64,000 nucleotides of DNA, taken from the NCBI GenBank assembly GCA_054601695.1, contig BAAHQB010000192.1:1-64000 (forward strand). The letters run 5' to 3'. The notes below the pieces were generated by a model, which worked only from the letters and a program-made list of their open reading frames with translations, searched no databases and had not been told where the DNA came from. The DNA comes from Amorphochlora amoebiformis. Lineage: Eukaryota > Cercozoa > Chlorarachniophyceae. Below, piece by piece: positions 1 through 29,574 of this stretch (positions are counted from its first letter, which is position 1; every line of letters starts with the position of its first letter). The translations under genes and the position numbers were made by a program.

Positions 1-580
1 CTCCTAACCCTAACCCTAACCCTAACCCTAACCCTAACCCTAACCCTAACCCTAACCCTAACCCTAACCCTAACCCTAACCCTAACCCTAACCCTAACCC
101 TAACCCTAACCCTAACCCTAACCCTAACCCTAACCCTAACCCTAACCCTAACCCTAACCCTAACCCTAACCCTAACCCTAACCCTAACCCTAACCCTAAC
201 CCTAACCCTAACCCTAACCCTAACCCTAACCCTAACCCTAACCCTAACCCTAACCCTAACCCTAACCCTAACCCTAACCCTAACCCTAACCCTAACCCTA
301 ACCCTAACCCTAACCCTAACCCTAACCCTAACCCTAACCCTAACCCTAACCCTAACCCTAACCCTAACCCTAACCCTAACCCTAACCCTAACCCTAACCC
401 TAACCCTAACCCTAACCCTAACCCTAACCCTAACCCTAACCCTAACCCTAACCCTAACCCTAACCCTAACCCTAACCCTAACCCTAACCCTAACCCTAAC
501 CCTAACCCTAACCCTAACCCGAACCCTAACCCTAACCCTAACCCTAACCCTAACCCTAACCCTAACCCTAACCCTAACCC
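1..580. repeat. Telomere repeat array (CCCTAA)n
   Basis: Almost perfect CCCTAA hexamers fill this stretch, with one CCCGAA variant near 520. The C-rich strand reads 5'->3' from the window start, so this is a left chromosome end whose 3' overhang would be TTAGGG. TTAGGG repeats occur in animals, many fungi and many protists, so they do not identify the organism. Confidence 0.98.
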
Positions 581-1023
581 GACACCCTAACCCTAACCCT
601 AACCCTAACCCCACACCCTAACCCTAACCCGACACCCTAACCCTAACCCTAACCCTAACCCGACACCCTAACCCTAACCCGACACCCTAACCCTAACCCT
701 AACCCTAACCCTAACCCTAACCCTAACCCGACACCCTAACCCTAACCCTAACCCTAACCCGACACCCTAACCCTAACCCGACACCCTAACCCGACACCCT
801 AACCCGACACCCTAACCCGACACCCTAACCCGACACCCTAACCCGACACCCTAACCCGACACCCTAACCCGACACCCTAACCCGACACCCTAACCCGACA
901 CCCTAACCCGACACCCTAACCCGACACCCTAACCCGACACCCTAACCCGACACCCTAACCCGACACCCTAACCCGACACCCTAACCCGACACCCTAACCC
1001 GACACCCTAACCCGACACCCTAA
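581..1023. repeat. Proximal variant telomere repeats (13-mer)
   Basis: CCCTAA hexamers first alternate with a CCCGACA heptamer. From about 770 to 1023 they form a regular 13-bp unit, CCCTAACCCGACA, repeated about 19 times. One CCCCACA variant lies near 610. Degenerate repeats on the centromere side of a telomere are expected. The strict 13-mer periodicity suggests amplification by recombination rather than by telomerase alone. Confidence 0.93.
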
Positions 1024-1089
1024 CACCAGACTTTATTGACCAGATTGAGGATTTGCTCGTAATACCCTTGACACGTGATATACATAAAC

Positions 1090-2871
1090 TTATCCATAGT
1101 TATCAGCTAGATCAGGGTGCACACGGTTGTACAATTCTGAGTTCAGGAGTGGACTGCTATCTAGGTCATTGACGTTCGCGAAAACCGATGGGGATCGCAT
1201 ATTGTCTCTTGTGTCTTCATATACATGTAGTTTATTTTCTTCGCGATGGCTCTCATTCTGCCATTCAAGTTCGTTTCCCACGTTCAACATCTGAAGTTCC
1301 CCACACAAATAGTGAGAGAATCAACCGAACGCTGTGATTTATATTTCAAGGAATTAGAAGAAAAGTTAGGCACATGGAGACTGTCGGAGAGTGGCCTTGC
1401 TCTTCTGCGAGATTGACGTGTTCGTCCGCGTTGCCAGACTCCTCGAGCCCAAGTCATCCAGACGACCCTTACGAGGAGGAATGCGCACGTGGTCGCCGTT
1501 ATTGACATGAGGACCCAGAGCCACACTGGAACGTGTTTGGACGTCTTGTTCTTGCTATCGGTGTTTGGAGGCGTCGTGCACTCGTCGCTATCTCCGTTAG
1601 CATTCACTGGACGCATACGGACATCAAAGCTAACGTTTCGTGCAGAAAATAGCCCTACGTGGAGGAGAAGCGGCGTGCGGGATCGGGCGCATTCGCAGGA
1701 ATGGTTGGTTGGAAGCCGGGATCGGACGCGAGCGCTCCATCCGGTCGTTGCTGACGATGTTGGTGACATCTCACTGAACATCGATAGTCGTTCATGATGC
1801 GTTAGGTTTGGGCTGGATTGTCGACTGGTCGTTAAAAACTGAATACAACCAAAGGAGCAAACCTTAACACAAACACACACACACACACACAGAGAAAGAA
1901 AGAGAGAAAGAGGAAGTTAGCTATACGGATGTATTGACATTTAAGACCGAGGTTGTGTGGTTCCCCAGAGTGTTGTCGATATCAAGGAGGGTGGCCTCGA
2001 GGTCGATTCCTCGACCCCATGCGATCACACGAAAATACGTCATCTCGTCCGCCACCACCCTTACAGAAATGGAAGTCTGGGCGCACAACAGGTGCAGAGG
2101 AGCCTTTGAAGACGACATACTTGCATCACTTTTGATCATAGCAGACAGGTCATCGATAGATGATAGTAGAGCAAATCGAGTACCAGACTCGGCCTCCACA
2201 AACAGGTTTACAACCTCTTGCCCCGCACTGATCGCCACACGGCCACTTCCCGTAATGTCGGGAGGAGCGCTAGAAGCTGACGCCCCTGCGTCGTTGGATT
2301 GAACGTGATTTTCGAGAGGGCTCGGTATGAGGTAGAGGCGTGTGGTGGACGAGTTGGAAACGAGAGACACCATCGACGCTAATGACGAGAACGACTTGCT
2401 GGCGAGGCGGGAGAATCGAAAGTATCGCCGATGCCAGACCTTTGTCTTCGAAGACTTGTCAGCTGCTTTCTTGGGAATGACAACAGCCAGAGGAAGATCT
2501 CTGGCCAGATGTGTCACACTGAGAGGGTCTTGAAGATCGCCGTTGGTATTGCATGTGTAGGAAAGAGTGACGAAATGCAGCGAGCCAAACTCTGGCGGAG
2601 CATTAGCTTGAGCAATAGTCACGTTCACGGTATCTCCAGCATGGAGGCCCGAAATTGACATAGATTCTCGGCATCCAGATCGGATTACACCCACTTTAGC
2701 ATTCGCGTACAATCCTATCCAGATTATGTATATATATATATACACACATGTGCAAATATTTGCACAAATATATATTATATTAGCATACATCGTGTAAATA
2801 CACACACAAACACACACACACACACAGAAATACGTAAACACACACAATACACACAAACACATATGCATATA

Positions 2872-2931
<60 letters not shown>

Positions 2932-2955
2932 GTATATGTATATATATATATATAA

Positions 2956-3000
<45 letters not shown>

Positions 3001-3343
3001 AGCTGAAGCCAAAGATAGAGACTAAGCCATACAATAACGGAGGGGAACGAGCAAGCAAAGTCGCAACGGAAGACTAAAAGATAGAGCAGAATATATATGT
3101 ATGTATGTATGTGTATATGTGTTATGTGTACATATATTCATATGTGTACATGTGTATGTGTAATATACACATGTGTGTATGACACGCATATGTGTGTGTT
3201 ATATGTGTATATATATTGTATGTGTATGCGTGTGTATATGTGTACATGTGTGTATATATACATGTGCATGTATGTGTGTATAGTATACATACATACGTAT
3301 AAACATACATATGTATACACATATACACATACATACACATATG

Positions 3344-3374
<31 letters not shown>

Positions 3375-3746
3375 GTATATGCATATACATATATACATAT
3401 GTATACATGTACATGTGTGTATACATTTAGTTAAATTGTATGCATGCACACAGTGACATATAAAGCACAAAGCGCAAGCAAAGCATAAAGCCACACCCCC
3501 CCCAGTGACCCAAGCCCAAACCATGCACTAACCTTGTTGGCATGACCCAAGCCTAAACTATGCAGCATACACTGACCTTGTTGGCTATGACGACGCACGT
3601 TGACGTGAGGCAAAATAATTGGACCCTCCCCAATCACTGCACAAATTCCACCGTAAAGAAACAAATATCCATGCGTACAAAATACACACCATACACACAC
3701 AACAAATAATATATATATATATATATATATATTAATAGATATATAC

Positions 3747-3814
<68 letters not shown>

Positions 3815-3840
3815 GCATACATACATTTACATATGCATAT

Positions 3841-3887
<47 letters not shown>

Positions 3888-5728
3888 AATGTATAATATA
3901 TATACATGTACACATTTTACGAATTCACATCTTGTTGACATAAAATGTGTAGATAGCCCATCCATCTTAGTGCATACATGAAACCATTCGAATGTAAGAG
4001 GATACAGTTCGATGAAATATATGAATGTACAAACAGTATGGAATTGTATGGATCCTATGGATCCAGGATGGGGAAAGACATACTGGGTGAGCAGTGGTAA
4101 TGTGAATGTTTGCATACACAGTGAGCAGTGGTCATGAATGTGAATGTTTGCATACACAGTGAGCAGTGGTAATGTCGATATTTGCATACTGGGTGACCAT
4201 TGGTAATGTCGATGTTTGCATCGCATCGATCCTGGACAGGTTGAAAGCTCAGAGTCTTGGCCAATACGCCCATGGAGGTCGAAGCGTGGGGTTGGGTCGG
4301 GGTTTGGGGTTGGAAGAGAGTCCACGATGTGCCTGGCAGCGGATAAGATTCATGGAGTTTTACTTTTTCGTAGTTGAGGAGATTGAGTTTCGTTGTTGTG
4401 TTGTTGGTATGGTTGAAGTGAGCGTTTGGGATGATGTTAGCCGCGATCCGGATTGTGTCGATTGTGTACGCGGCTTGGGCGTACACACGAGCGTATACGA
4501 CGACGGTGCGATTGTGATACGGTCGACGATAAGGAACTGCGATGGGCGAGCACAGGTTCTGATCTGGGTCGCTCAATGGTTGATAATCTGCACGGTCGTC
4601 GTTGGTTTTGAAATGGAGGTGAGGAGGATTTCGAGGTGAGCCAATGAGTAGCGGACAGGCTTGTGAGCCAGCGGAGCGTTCGAGTCGAAATACTACCCAG
4701 CCCTCAACTCGACCCTCTCGCTGGCCAGACTTGGGGTCGTTGCTAGGCGGGATCTCCATCTTGTAGAACCAAGAGTAACCCGCGTTAGGGAGCGGAGAAG
4801 GGAGAAGGGAGCTCGAGGAGTGTAGAGGATGTAGGGTGGAGGGAACATTCTCCTCCAACGGGACGATGGGGGGAATGCCAGTGGAGACTTGCAGGTGCAC
4901 AACATATGGCAGCGCGCGATCAAGCTTGGTGCACGGCACGAGCGTGATGTGGACAGTTTTGCCTCGATGCTGCGGTGGGATCTTAACGAAAGTAATGCCA
5001 TTGGAAGGTTCTGATGAAAACGAATGAAAGGACCCTGACGACTCGAACGTGGGTGGTAATGGTTCTGACTGCGATGATGTCGACGACGATGATGCCAATG
5101 TCGACGACGATGATGCCAATGTCGACGACGACGAAGCCATCGTCGACGATGCCGATGATGCCGATGATGCCGATGATGCCGATGATGCCCATGATGCCCA
5201 TGATGGCGATGACACAGATGATCCCGATAATGACGACCATAAGCTAAATCTAGCAGATGATGACAGTGATGATGATGGTGGTGAAGATGGAGATGAATAC
5301 ATTGATGATGTTGATGATGATGACCAAGAGTGTGAACATAATAGGGATGATGCAGATGCTCCAGACGTTTTTGACGATGAATCACTATTCAAGGACGATG
5401 ATAGTTGAATTCGAGCATGGATACTGGGGCCAGGGAAAGGCCCCTGGAGTAGCGTGGCGGTGATGACCAAGGCCAATTCGGACAGCTCGGGGTACACAAC
5501 GGAGAGGCTCACGTTAGAGCACGACGTCGAGGAAAAGCACGAAATCTTTCCGCTATATGGAGCGAGATGCGTGCTCAGGTACCTTGGTCCTTCTTCATCC
5601 TTGCCCTGGGCTTGTATCTTACCCTTTTGGTCCTCCCCTTGCTGCCCATGCCCTAGGGCCTGAACCCCAAGGCAAACCAAAAGAAGCATATTTGAAGCCC
5701 CCGTGCACCCTCTAGTGCCCCTTGGCAT
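1090..5728 (-). CDS. Secreted/type I membrane protein, 4 exons, telomere-proximal
   Basis: Proposed exons, in transcript order: 5728-4198, 2714-1927, 1838-1326, 1290-1090 (about 1010 residues). Phases agree at every join (1, 0, 0). The first 28 residues form a signal peptide with the hydrophobic core [13 protein letters not shown] Ser-rich low-complexity stretch spans about residues 115-220. Beta-rich extracellular segments follow, with phrases such as [18 protein letters not shown] and [12 protein letters not shown]. One membrane span ([20 protein letters not shown]) lies near residue 870 and is followed by an Arg-rich cytoplasmic tail. The beta-sandwich style faintly recalls NDNF-like or pre-peptidase C-terminal modules, but I assign no family. 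The last intron would be only 35 nt; if it is retained, the protein stops at 1284. Exon 3 could start at 1862 instead. The stop lies 67 bp from the telomere repeats. The first intron holds (AT)n and (GT/CA)n. Confidence 0.65.
4076..4230. repeat. Minisatellite at exon 1 donor of telomere-proximal gene
   Basis: About four copies of a 34-39 bp unit. On the minus strand the first copy contains the proposed end of exon 1 (ATTACCAATG, then gtcaccc). The following copies repeat the sequence from GCAAACATCGAC through the junction. Confidence 0.7.
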
Positions 5729-6250
5729 GGGTCCTGATATGGAATATCCTGATATAGTCCTGTACGGAGATCCTAATATAAGATGTTTCCTTTCAATAGG
5801 TGTCTACCAAAACAAATGGAGCAAGTACAGCGAAATCACAATCAATGTTTCCGTTTGGACTCTATCGCCTGTATGACTCCATGACCTGTCTTGAACCCAG
5901 TTGACGTCGACAAGTTCGTGTGACGAGTCGGTTCGACACGATTCACTTGAATCCATGCGCCATAAATTTATTTCAATTTTTAAAATTCGGTCGGTTAGAA
6001 AAAAGGAATCTTGTCAGGGACAGGTACAGACCTCGGTCCTCGGTCGTAAATCACTGGTGATATGCCCCATCCCTACCAAGCTGCTAGTAGTTTGGACTAG
6101 ACAGGAACACGGGTGTGGTATCTTGTGTGGGACACGGTGTGGTATCCTATCTTGAACACTGCAGCCGGAAAATTTTGCCACTGTCCCGTCGAAATTTGTT
6201 TCTGGTGACCCCTTGGTTCTTTTGCAGGGGCGGAAGTGTTGGCAAAGACG
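5729..6250. promoter_or_regulatory. Head-to-head intergenic region (shared promoter)
   Basis: This 522-bp unique interval separates the divergent start codons at 5728 (-) and 6251 (+). An acceptor-like tttgcag at 6221-6227 just before the plus-strand start leaves room for an upstream 5' UTR exon. No TATA box or named element could be assigned. Confidence 0.35.
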
Positions 6251-22349
<16,099 letters not shown>

Positions 22350-23028
22350 ATGGTAATATAATAATATATCTCTTCTCTAGTCTAGTGTCGTCTGCCAGTA
22401 TCGATGTCTGGAATATTGGTTAATCGAATTAAACAATGTCTAGAATGTACTAGATCTACTATCTAGAGTAACTACTAGTCTAGAACTTATGCCGCAGTTA
22501 TCACTATAATCTTGATAGTGAACAAGGGTTTTTCTAGACAGTTTATCCTAGTATCTAGTTTATGCTAGTATGCCAGCGTCAGCCATTTTCTAGATTTTGG
22601 AGATTATATCTAGCACTAGCTAGCTAGTACTGGTATGTTTCGTGTACGATGATATGTGGTCCAATGCTAGTCTCCGACTTATAATGTAGCAAGTTCTAAA
22701 TCCAATGAGGATTCCAGGGATTACTATCCACTAGATCTCTAGGATCTAGTTCCACTAGCTGACTAGAGACTAGAGAGACCAAGCCATTAGCTAGACTACT
22801 AGTAGAGCTGCGCTAGATGACTAGGATGCGTGTTCGTTGGTAAGGTGACTTCGGTCTAGACTATAATCCAGTAATTCTAGTAGTTAGATCGAGTAATTGA
22901 CTAATTGTGTTGCATGATACGGTCATAATAGATGAAACTAGAAACTTTAGAAGGCAAATACTAGAAATAGCTGCTACTAGTACTAGAACTAGATAATGCC
23001 TAGAATGCAATTGGAATAGCTACTAGAT
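22350..23028. other. Convergent intergenic region, CTAG-rich
   Basis: Unique sequence between two converging genes. It is dense in CTAG tetranucleotides (TCTAGA, ACTAGT, CTAGATCTAG). No open frame longer than a few dozen codons stands out. The last exon of the upstream gene shares the bias (AGATCTAGATCA and AGCTCTAGAAGCTCTAGAAG). 3' UTRs of both genes probably lie here. Confidence 0.6.
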
Positions 23029-23630
23029 CTATAGTCGCTTCAAGTGAACGGTTTGAATCCAGCCGCTGAATGTCAGGATCCAAGTGTCTAGAGTGTAGGC
23101 TTTTTTTTTTGGCTCGCCCGGGTCCTGATGTGATACAATCGTAATCATTCAACAATCAAATGTATTATAGATATCCTCTAGATCGTATACGTATACATAA
23201 GATGAGAATGTCAAAATGTCTCCAGATGTTGGTTTTCATGGTCCTACCTCTACTACTCTTACCTCGGGCCACTGTGACACCGAAAACACCACGTCGTTGG
23301 GCTGCACCACCCCAACTTGCTGACTCTCGGCGCTCGCCCGAGACATGACGGGCACGAATTTCTCCTCCATCACCCGCCAGAAGCGCAAACCTCCCTTACC
23401 TTCTCGTCCCCTTGAGTTCAAATCAAAACCACACCATGGCCAAAAATAGCCTCAACCAATAGTAGAATATATATCATCATACAAGTGGTGTGTGGTGTGT
23501 GGTGTGTGGTCGGGTTGACTTTGTGAACATTTTCCAGTACGCCTCAGAGAGCATGCGGACATCTGTTACTCGCCGAAGATTCACCTGCCAAACCCGAACC
23601 TAAAACATACAAACATAAACCCATACACAT

Positions 23631-23671
<41 letters not shown>

Positions 23672-23681
23672 TGTAGATGTA

Positions 23682-23720
<39 letters not shown>

Positions 23721-23764
23721 TGTAAATATATACACATATGTGTATATATGTATGTACACATACA

Positions 23765-23803
<39 letters not shown>

Positions 23804-23875
23804 ATCATATTGTACATATTTGAATATGTCTAAATATGTACATATATTATGTATACACACACAAACACAGACATA

Positions 23876-23930
<55 letters not shown>

Positions 23931-24041
23931 GATTATAAAAAGATGTATATTTGTATATACTCCTTTTTTGTATTCATTCGGACATCATACCTACATGTTT
24001 AAATGCACTCATGATATATACATCATGTAAATATATATGTG

Positions 24042-24118
<77 letters not shown>

Positions 24119-24220
24119 TACATATTTGAATGTACAAATGTTTTCGTAGATGTACCATATACCCAAGAAATATGTTCTATACTATATCACTACGCAACAT
24201 AAAAATATACTAATATACAA

Positions 24221-24281
<61 letters not shown>

Positions 24282-24282
24282 T

Positions 24283-24346
<64 letters not shown>

Positions 24347-24350
24347 ATAG

Positions 24351-24408
<58 letters not shown>

Positions 24409-24416
24409 CTATAGAT

Positions 24417-24456
<40 letters not shown>

Positions 24457-24531
24457 GTATGTATATATATATATATCATATTGCATTTATATTCATACAT
24501 GCATAATATACATATGTAGTGCATTGTACAA

Positions 24532-24580
<49 letters not shown>

Positions 24581-24681
24581 CATATTATATTATACATATC
24601 TACGTACATGTACATGTAAATATATGTATACAATATATATATATATATATATATATGTGTGTATATATATTTATATATATA

Positions 24682-24752
<71 letters not shown>

Positions 24753-24789
24753 TATAGTATACATTTAGTCTATATATTTGCTAAATATG

Positions 24790-24821
<32 letters not shown>

Positions 24822-24839
24822 GTTATTATGTTTGGTAAA

Positions 24840-24880
<41 letters not shown>

Positions 24881-25019
24881 CATACACACACACATATATA
24901 TATATATATGTATATATATATCATATATATACATGATGCATATAAATATACATTTATATTATATACATATATATATATATGTATATGTAAGATGTTATAA
25001 TATATATATATTAATATAT

Positions 25020-25062
<43 letters not shown>

Positions 25063-27872
25063 CTAGTATCTAGTATATGTATATATATATATATATATAT
25101 TAACGCAAATGTAGCGAAAGAAGGTACATATGTACATGAGCTAATATGAAGGAGCATACATGAATGCAGCGTAAGAGTATAAATAGTAACAGTATAATAT
25201 GTAGTAAAGGAGTATACCGTGGGCGTATGGGCGTCGAATAAATCGTCCAATTTGTTGTAGGAATCCGGCTTATATTTGAACAAAACCACAAGCTCATACA
25301 TGTCAAAAAAACCACAAGCACATACATGTCAACAAACCCACAAAGCTCATGCATGTGAACAAAACCACAAGCACATACATGTGAACAAAACCACAACCAC
25401 ACGCATGTGAACAAACCACAAGCACATACATGTATGAGAAAGGCACATACATGTATGAGAAAGGCACATACATGTATGAGAAAGGCACATACATGTATGA
25501 GAAAGGCACATACATGTATGAGAAAGGCACATACATGTATGAGAAAGGCACATACATGTATGAGAAAGGCACATACATGTATGAGAAAGGCACATACATG
25601 TATGAGAAAGGCAAATCCATCGCAGAGGTGCGATTTGTTTCCATTGGGGAGGTACTTTACCTACACCATGCGCAACATGCAAGCGGCAAGTTGGTTCCAT
25701 TGGGGAGGTACCTTACCTTGACCATGCTGAACATGCAAGACCTTACCTAGACCATGCTGAACATGCAAGAGCTTACCTAGACCATGCTGAACATGCAAGA
25801 CCTTACCTAGACCATGCTGAACATGCAAGAGCAAGTTGGTTCCATTGGGGAAGTATCGTACCTAGACCATGCAGAACATGCAAATGGCAATCTAGTTTCG
25901 TCAGCTACATTGGGGATCTAAACCATGCACAACATCTACAACACGCAAAGAGACCTTAGGCTTGTTCGTGATGAGCGTAACATAGCAGCGTCCAGCCTTG
26001 AGCATTTGTTGGAGGGTTCCCTTGTGCACATGTATCGTGCCTGCCAGAAAATCAGTACGTTGGGGTTGAGGTGGAGTATTTGCTATATTTTCAAGATTGA
26101 GATATCTCCTAGATGTGAGTGTGAAAGCAGATGCAAATACAGACGACGGTTAAGTTTGATTGTTGACCAATTCTCCCGTTGAAAGCTTGCGAGCGTTTCA
26201 GTCCAAACACTTGCACCACATCCCCACCCCGTAGCCCAAATTCATCCGGTTTGGGCACCGTAACGTTCTTGTAGCCACTCACGATCCCCAAGTCGGCGTC
26301 CAGCGCTCGATGGACCTGATTATCGTCGTGGTCGTGTAGATAGTTGTCATGCCTATGCTTGTCGTCCGACTCTGGCTTTCCTTTCGGCTTATCTTGGCGT
26401 TCCTTTATTTGCTTTCTCTTTGGCTTTCCCTTTGGCTTCACCTTGAGCTTGAGCTTGACCTTGGCCTCGCCATTCTTCTTTTCATTAATTAATTGCGAAT
26501 CATCGGGAGTCAACTTGGGAGGCTTGGCTTTTGGAACCGAAACTTGTGCGCTGTTGGATTTTCGACGTTTGCCACCGACACCTGCGCTGTTTCTCTTCAC
26601 TTGCGATCCCTGCGACCCTCGTGTCACTTGGGGCCCTCGTGACGCTTGCGACCCTCTTGACGCTTGCGACCCTCGTGACTCTTGCCAGGCTTGAACCTCT
26701 CGTTGCGCTCGTGACGCTTTCGATTCCAGTGGCACTGGTGACGCTCGCGACCCTCGAGACACTGCTTGCATCCCTCGTGTCGTTTGAGCAACTTGCCATC
26801 CTCTTAGCGCCTGTGACACTTGCAACCTTGCATTCGTACTCCCAGCTTCATTTGCATCTTCCGGTTCATTCTCTGAATGAAACCCAACCTCGTTTCCCAC
26901 CATCGAACCCGCAATCCCAACCCCCATCTCATTCCCAATGCGGAACGGGATTCCACACACCCTCCGACGCTCACTACTACTGTCCTTTAGCCCAGACAAC
27001 ATGGACCCCTTACCCGCTGTCCCATTCACAGGACCACCTCCTCTTCCTCCATTCCCACCCTCACAAACACCCCCGCCACCTCCACCTCCTCTCCCACTCT
27101 CAGCGTCGCCACCTCCGCCTCTTCCCCAGCTCTCAGCGTCGCCACCTCCGCCTCTTTCCCTACTCTCAGCGTCGCCTCCTCCACCTCCACCTCCTTCCCC
27201 ACTCTCAGCCTTGTCACCTCCGCCTCCTCTCCCACCCTCACCCTCCACTGCCCGCATACTCATTTCCTCGTATTGCAAAAACCGCTTGTACACCTCGGCC
27301 TGTACCACACAGAGTCGAATAGCCATTCAGAAACACAAACTCACACCTATATTGACTTGAATACCTATTCAGAATAGACACAACTATTCACTCGAATACC
27401 CATTCAGAAACACGTACTTACACATCTATTTACCCAACAGAAACAGACAGCCGTTGGACAACACCGCCATCTCACACACCCAAAACACTTTACACACGTA
27501 CCCCCCATTCACCTCACACACATACTCCCGACATACACCCCACAGACGTCACACACGCACACCCGTCACACACCTCACACGTACACTCGACACACCTCAC
27601 ACACGAACCCCGACACATCTCAAACGACATGCGTACCTCAAACGCACGCCCAGGAGGCGGATTGTTGATGTCAAAGTCGGCTGCTCGCTAAGATTCATAC
27701 CAAAACACATTCACAACGAGTCTTACAACCTACACACCCAACAATTCAAATATATAAATACAAATGTATAATAATGTAAACATATACATATACTAGACAA
27801 TATTTATATTTATATATAATATATAATATCTATAAATATATATGTATACATATATATGTATAAATATATGTG

Positions 27873-27938
<66 letters not shown>

Positions 27939-27953
27939 TTATATTAATATATA

Positions 27954-28002
<49 letters not shown>

Positions 28003-28115
28003 GTATGTAATATATATATATATATATATTTGAATTTGGATCATATATATATATATGTAAATATATATATATATATATCTATATAGATATATATCAATAA
28101 CACTAACATATACAT

Positions 28116-28155
<40 letters not shown>

Positions 28156-28200
28156 CATACATTGTAATATATAAACATATTTATCTATATGCACATATAC

Positions 28201-28238
<38 letters not shown>

Positions 28239-28379
28239 CTTATTATAATATATGTAAACATGCATATATATATTTATTTAGATATCAATATACATATACA
28301 TATATATATATATATATACATATATATAATATATATATTATATGATAAATGTATATATATATATATATGATAAATGTAA

Positions 28380-28414
<35 letters not shown>

Positions 28415-28424
28415 CATATGATAA

Positions 28425-28470
<46 letters not shown>

Positions 28471-28610
28471 TATATATATATATGTATATGGAAAACACTA
28501 AAGCATATATACACTTTTTTATTGGTTTGCACATGCATAAAATGTATATACATTATATATATATGATATATATATATATATATGTATATATATACATGTA
28601 TATATACCTC

Positions 28611-28648
<38 letters not shown>

Positions 28649-28659
28649 TATATATGCAC

Positions 28660-28707
<48 letters not shown>

Positions 28708-28708
28708 A

Positions 28709-28751
<43 letters not shown>

Positions 28752-28752
28752 A

Positions 28753-28789
<37 letters not shown>

Positions 28790-29202
28790 ATATCTTCTCT
28801 GTTTCCTCTCTGCTTCCCCTCTCTCTTTCGTCTCTCTCTCTCCTCTCTCTCTCTATCTCTCTCTCTCTCCTCTCTCTCCTCTCTCTCTCTCTCTCCTCTC
28901 TCCTCTCTCTCTGTTCTCTCTCCTATTGTCTCCAAACACATACATACATACATACATGTTTATACCCATATGTACATATATAAAATAAAAATGCATACAC
29001 ATACGTGTGTTATATATATATATATATATAAATACACAAAAAAAATACTACAGATAGAGAAAAACACATTAACACACGATATTATGCATATTATATTATA
29101 TTATTTCTGTAAATATCCATTTTTATAATATATTTATATATATATATATATGAATTTTAAAATGTTACATAACACAAAAACATATCTACATTATATATAT
29201 AT

Positions 29203-29267
<65 letters not shown>

Positions 29268-29307
29268 GAATTTTAAAATGTTACATAACACAAAAACATA
29301 TCTACAT

Positions 29308-29353
<46 letters not shown>

Positions 29354-29452
29354 TATACATACGTATATATGTCCATATATATATGTATATATATATATAT
29401 ATATATATTATGTATATATGTATAATATATACATACACATATATACACCCAC

Positions 29453-29483
<31 letters not shown>

Positions 29484-29497
29484 TATACATAATATAT

Positions 29498-29574
<77 letters not shown>

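Noticed and set aside
4693-5408. His-rich (-) and Asp-rich (+) open frames
   Set aside because: Alternative frames of the Ser-rich repeat in exon 1 of the telomere-proximal membrane protein.
25417-25611. CRISPR-like array
   Set aside because: The repeats are directly adjacent with no spacers, and the context is eukaryotic intron.
28776-28988. Ser/Leu-rich and Arg/Glu-rich frames over the CT tract
   Set aside because: Simple-sequence artefact of (CT)n.
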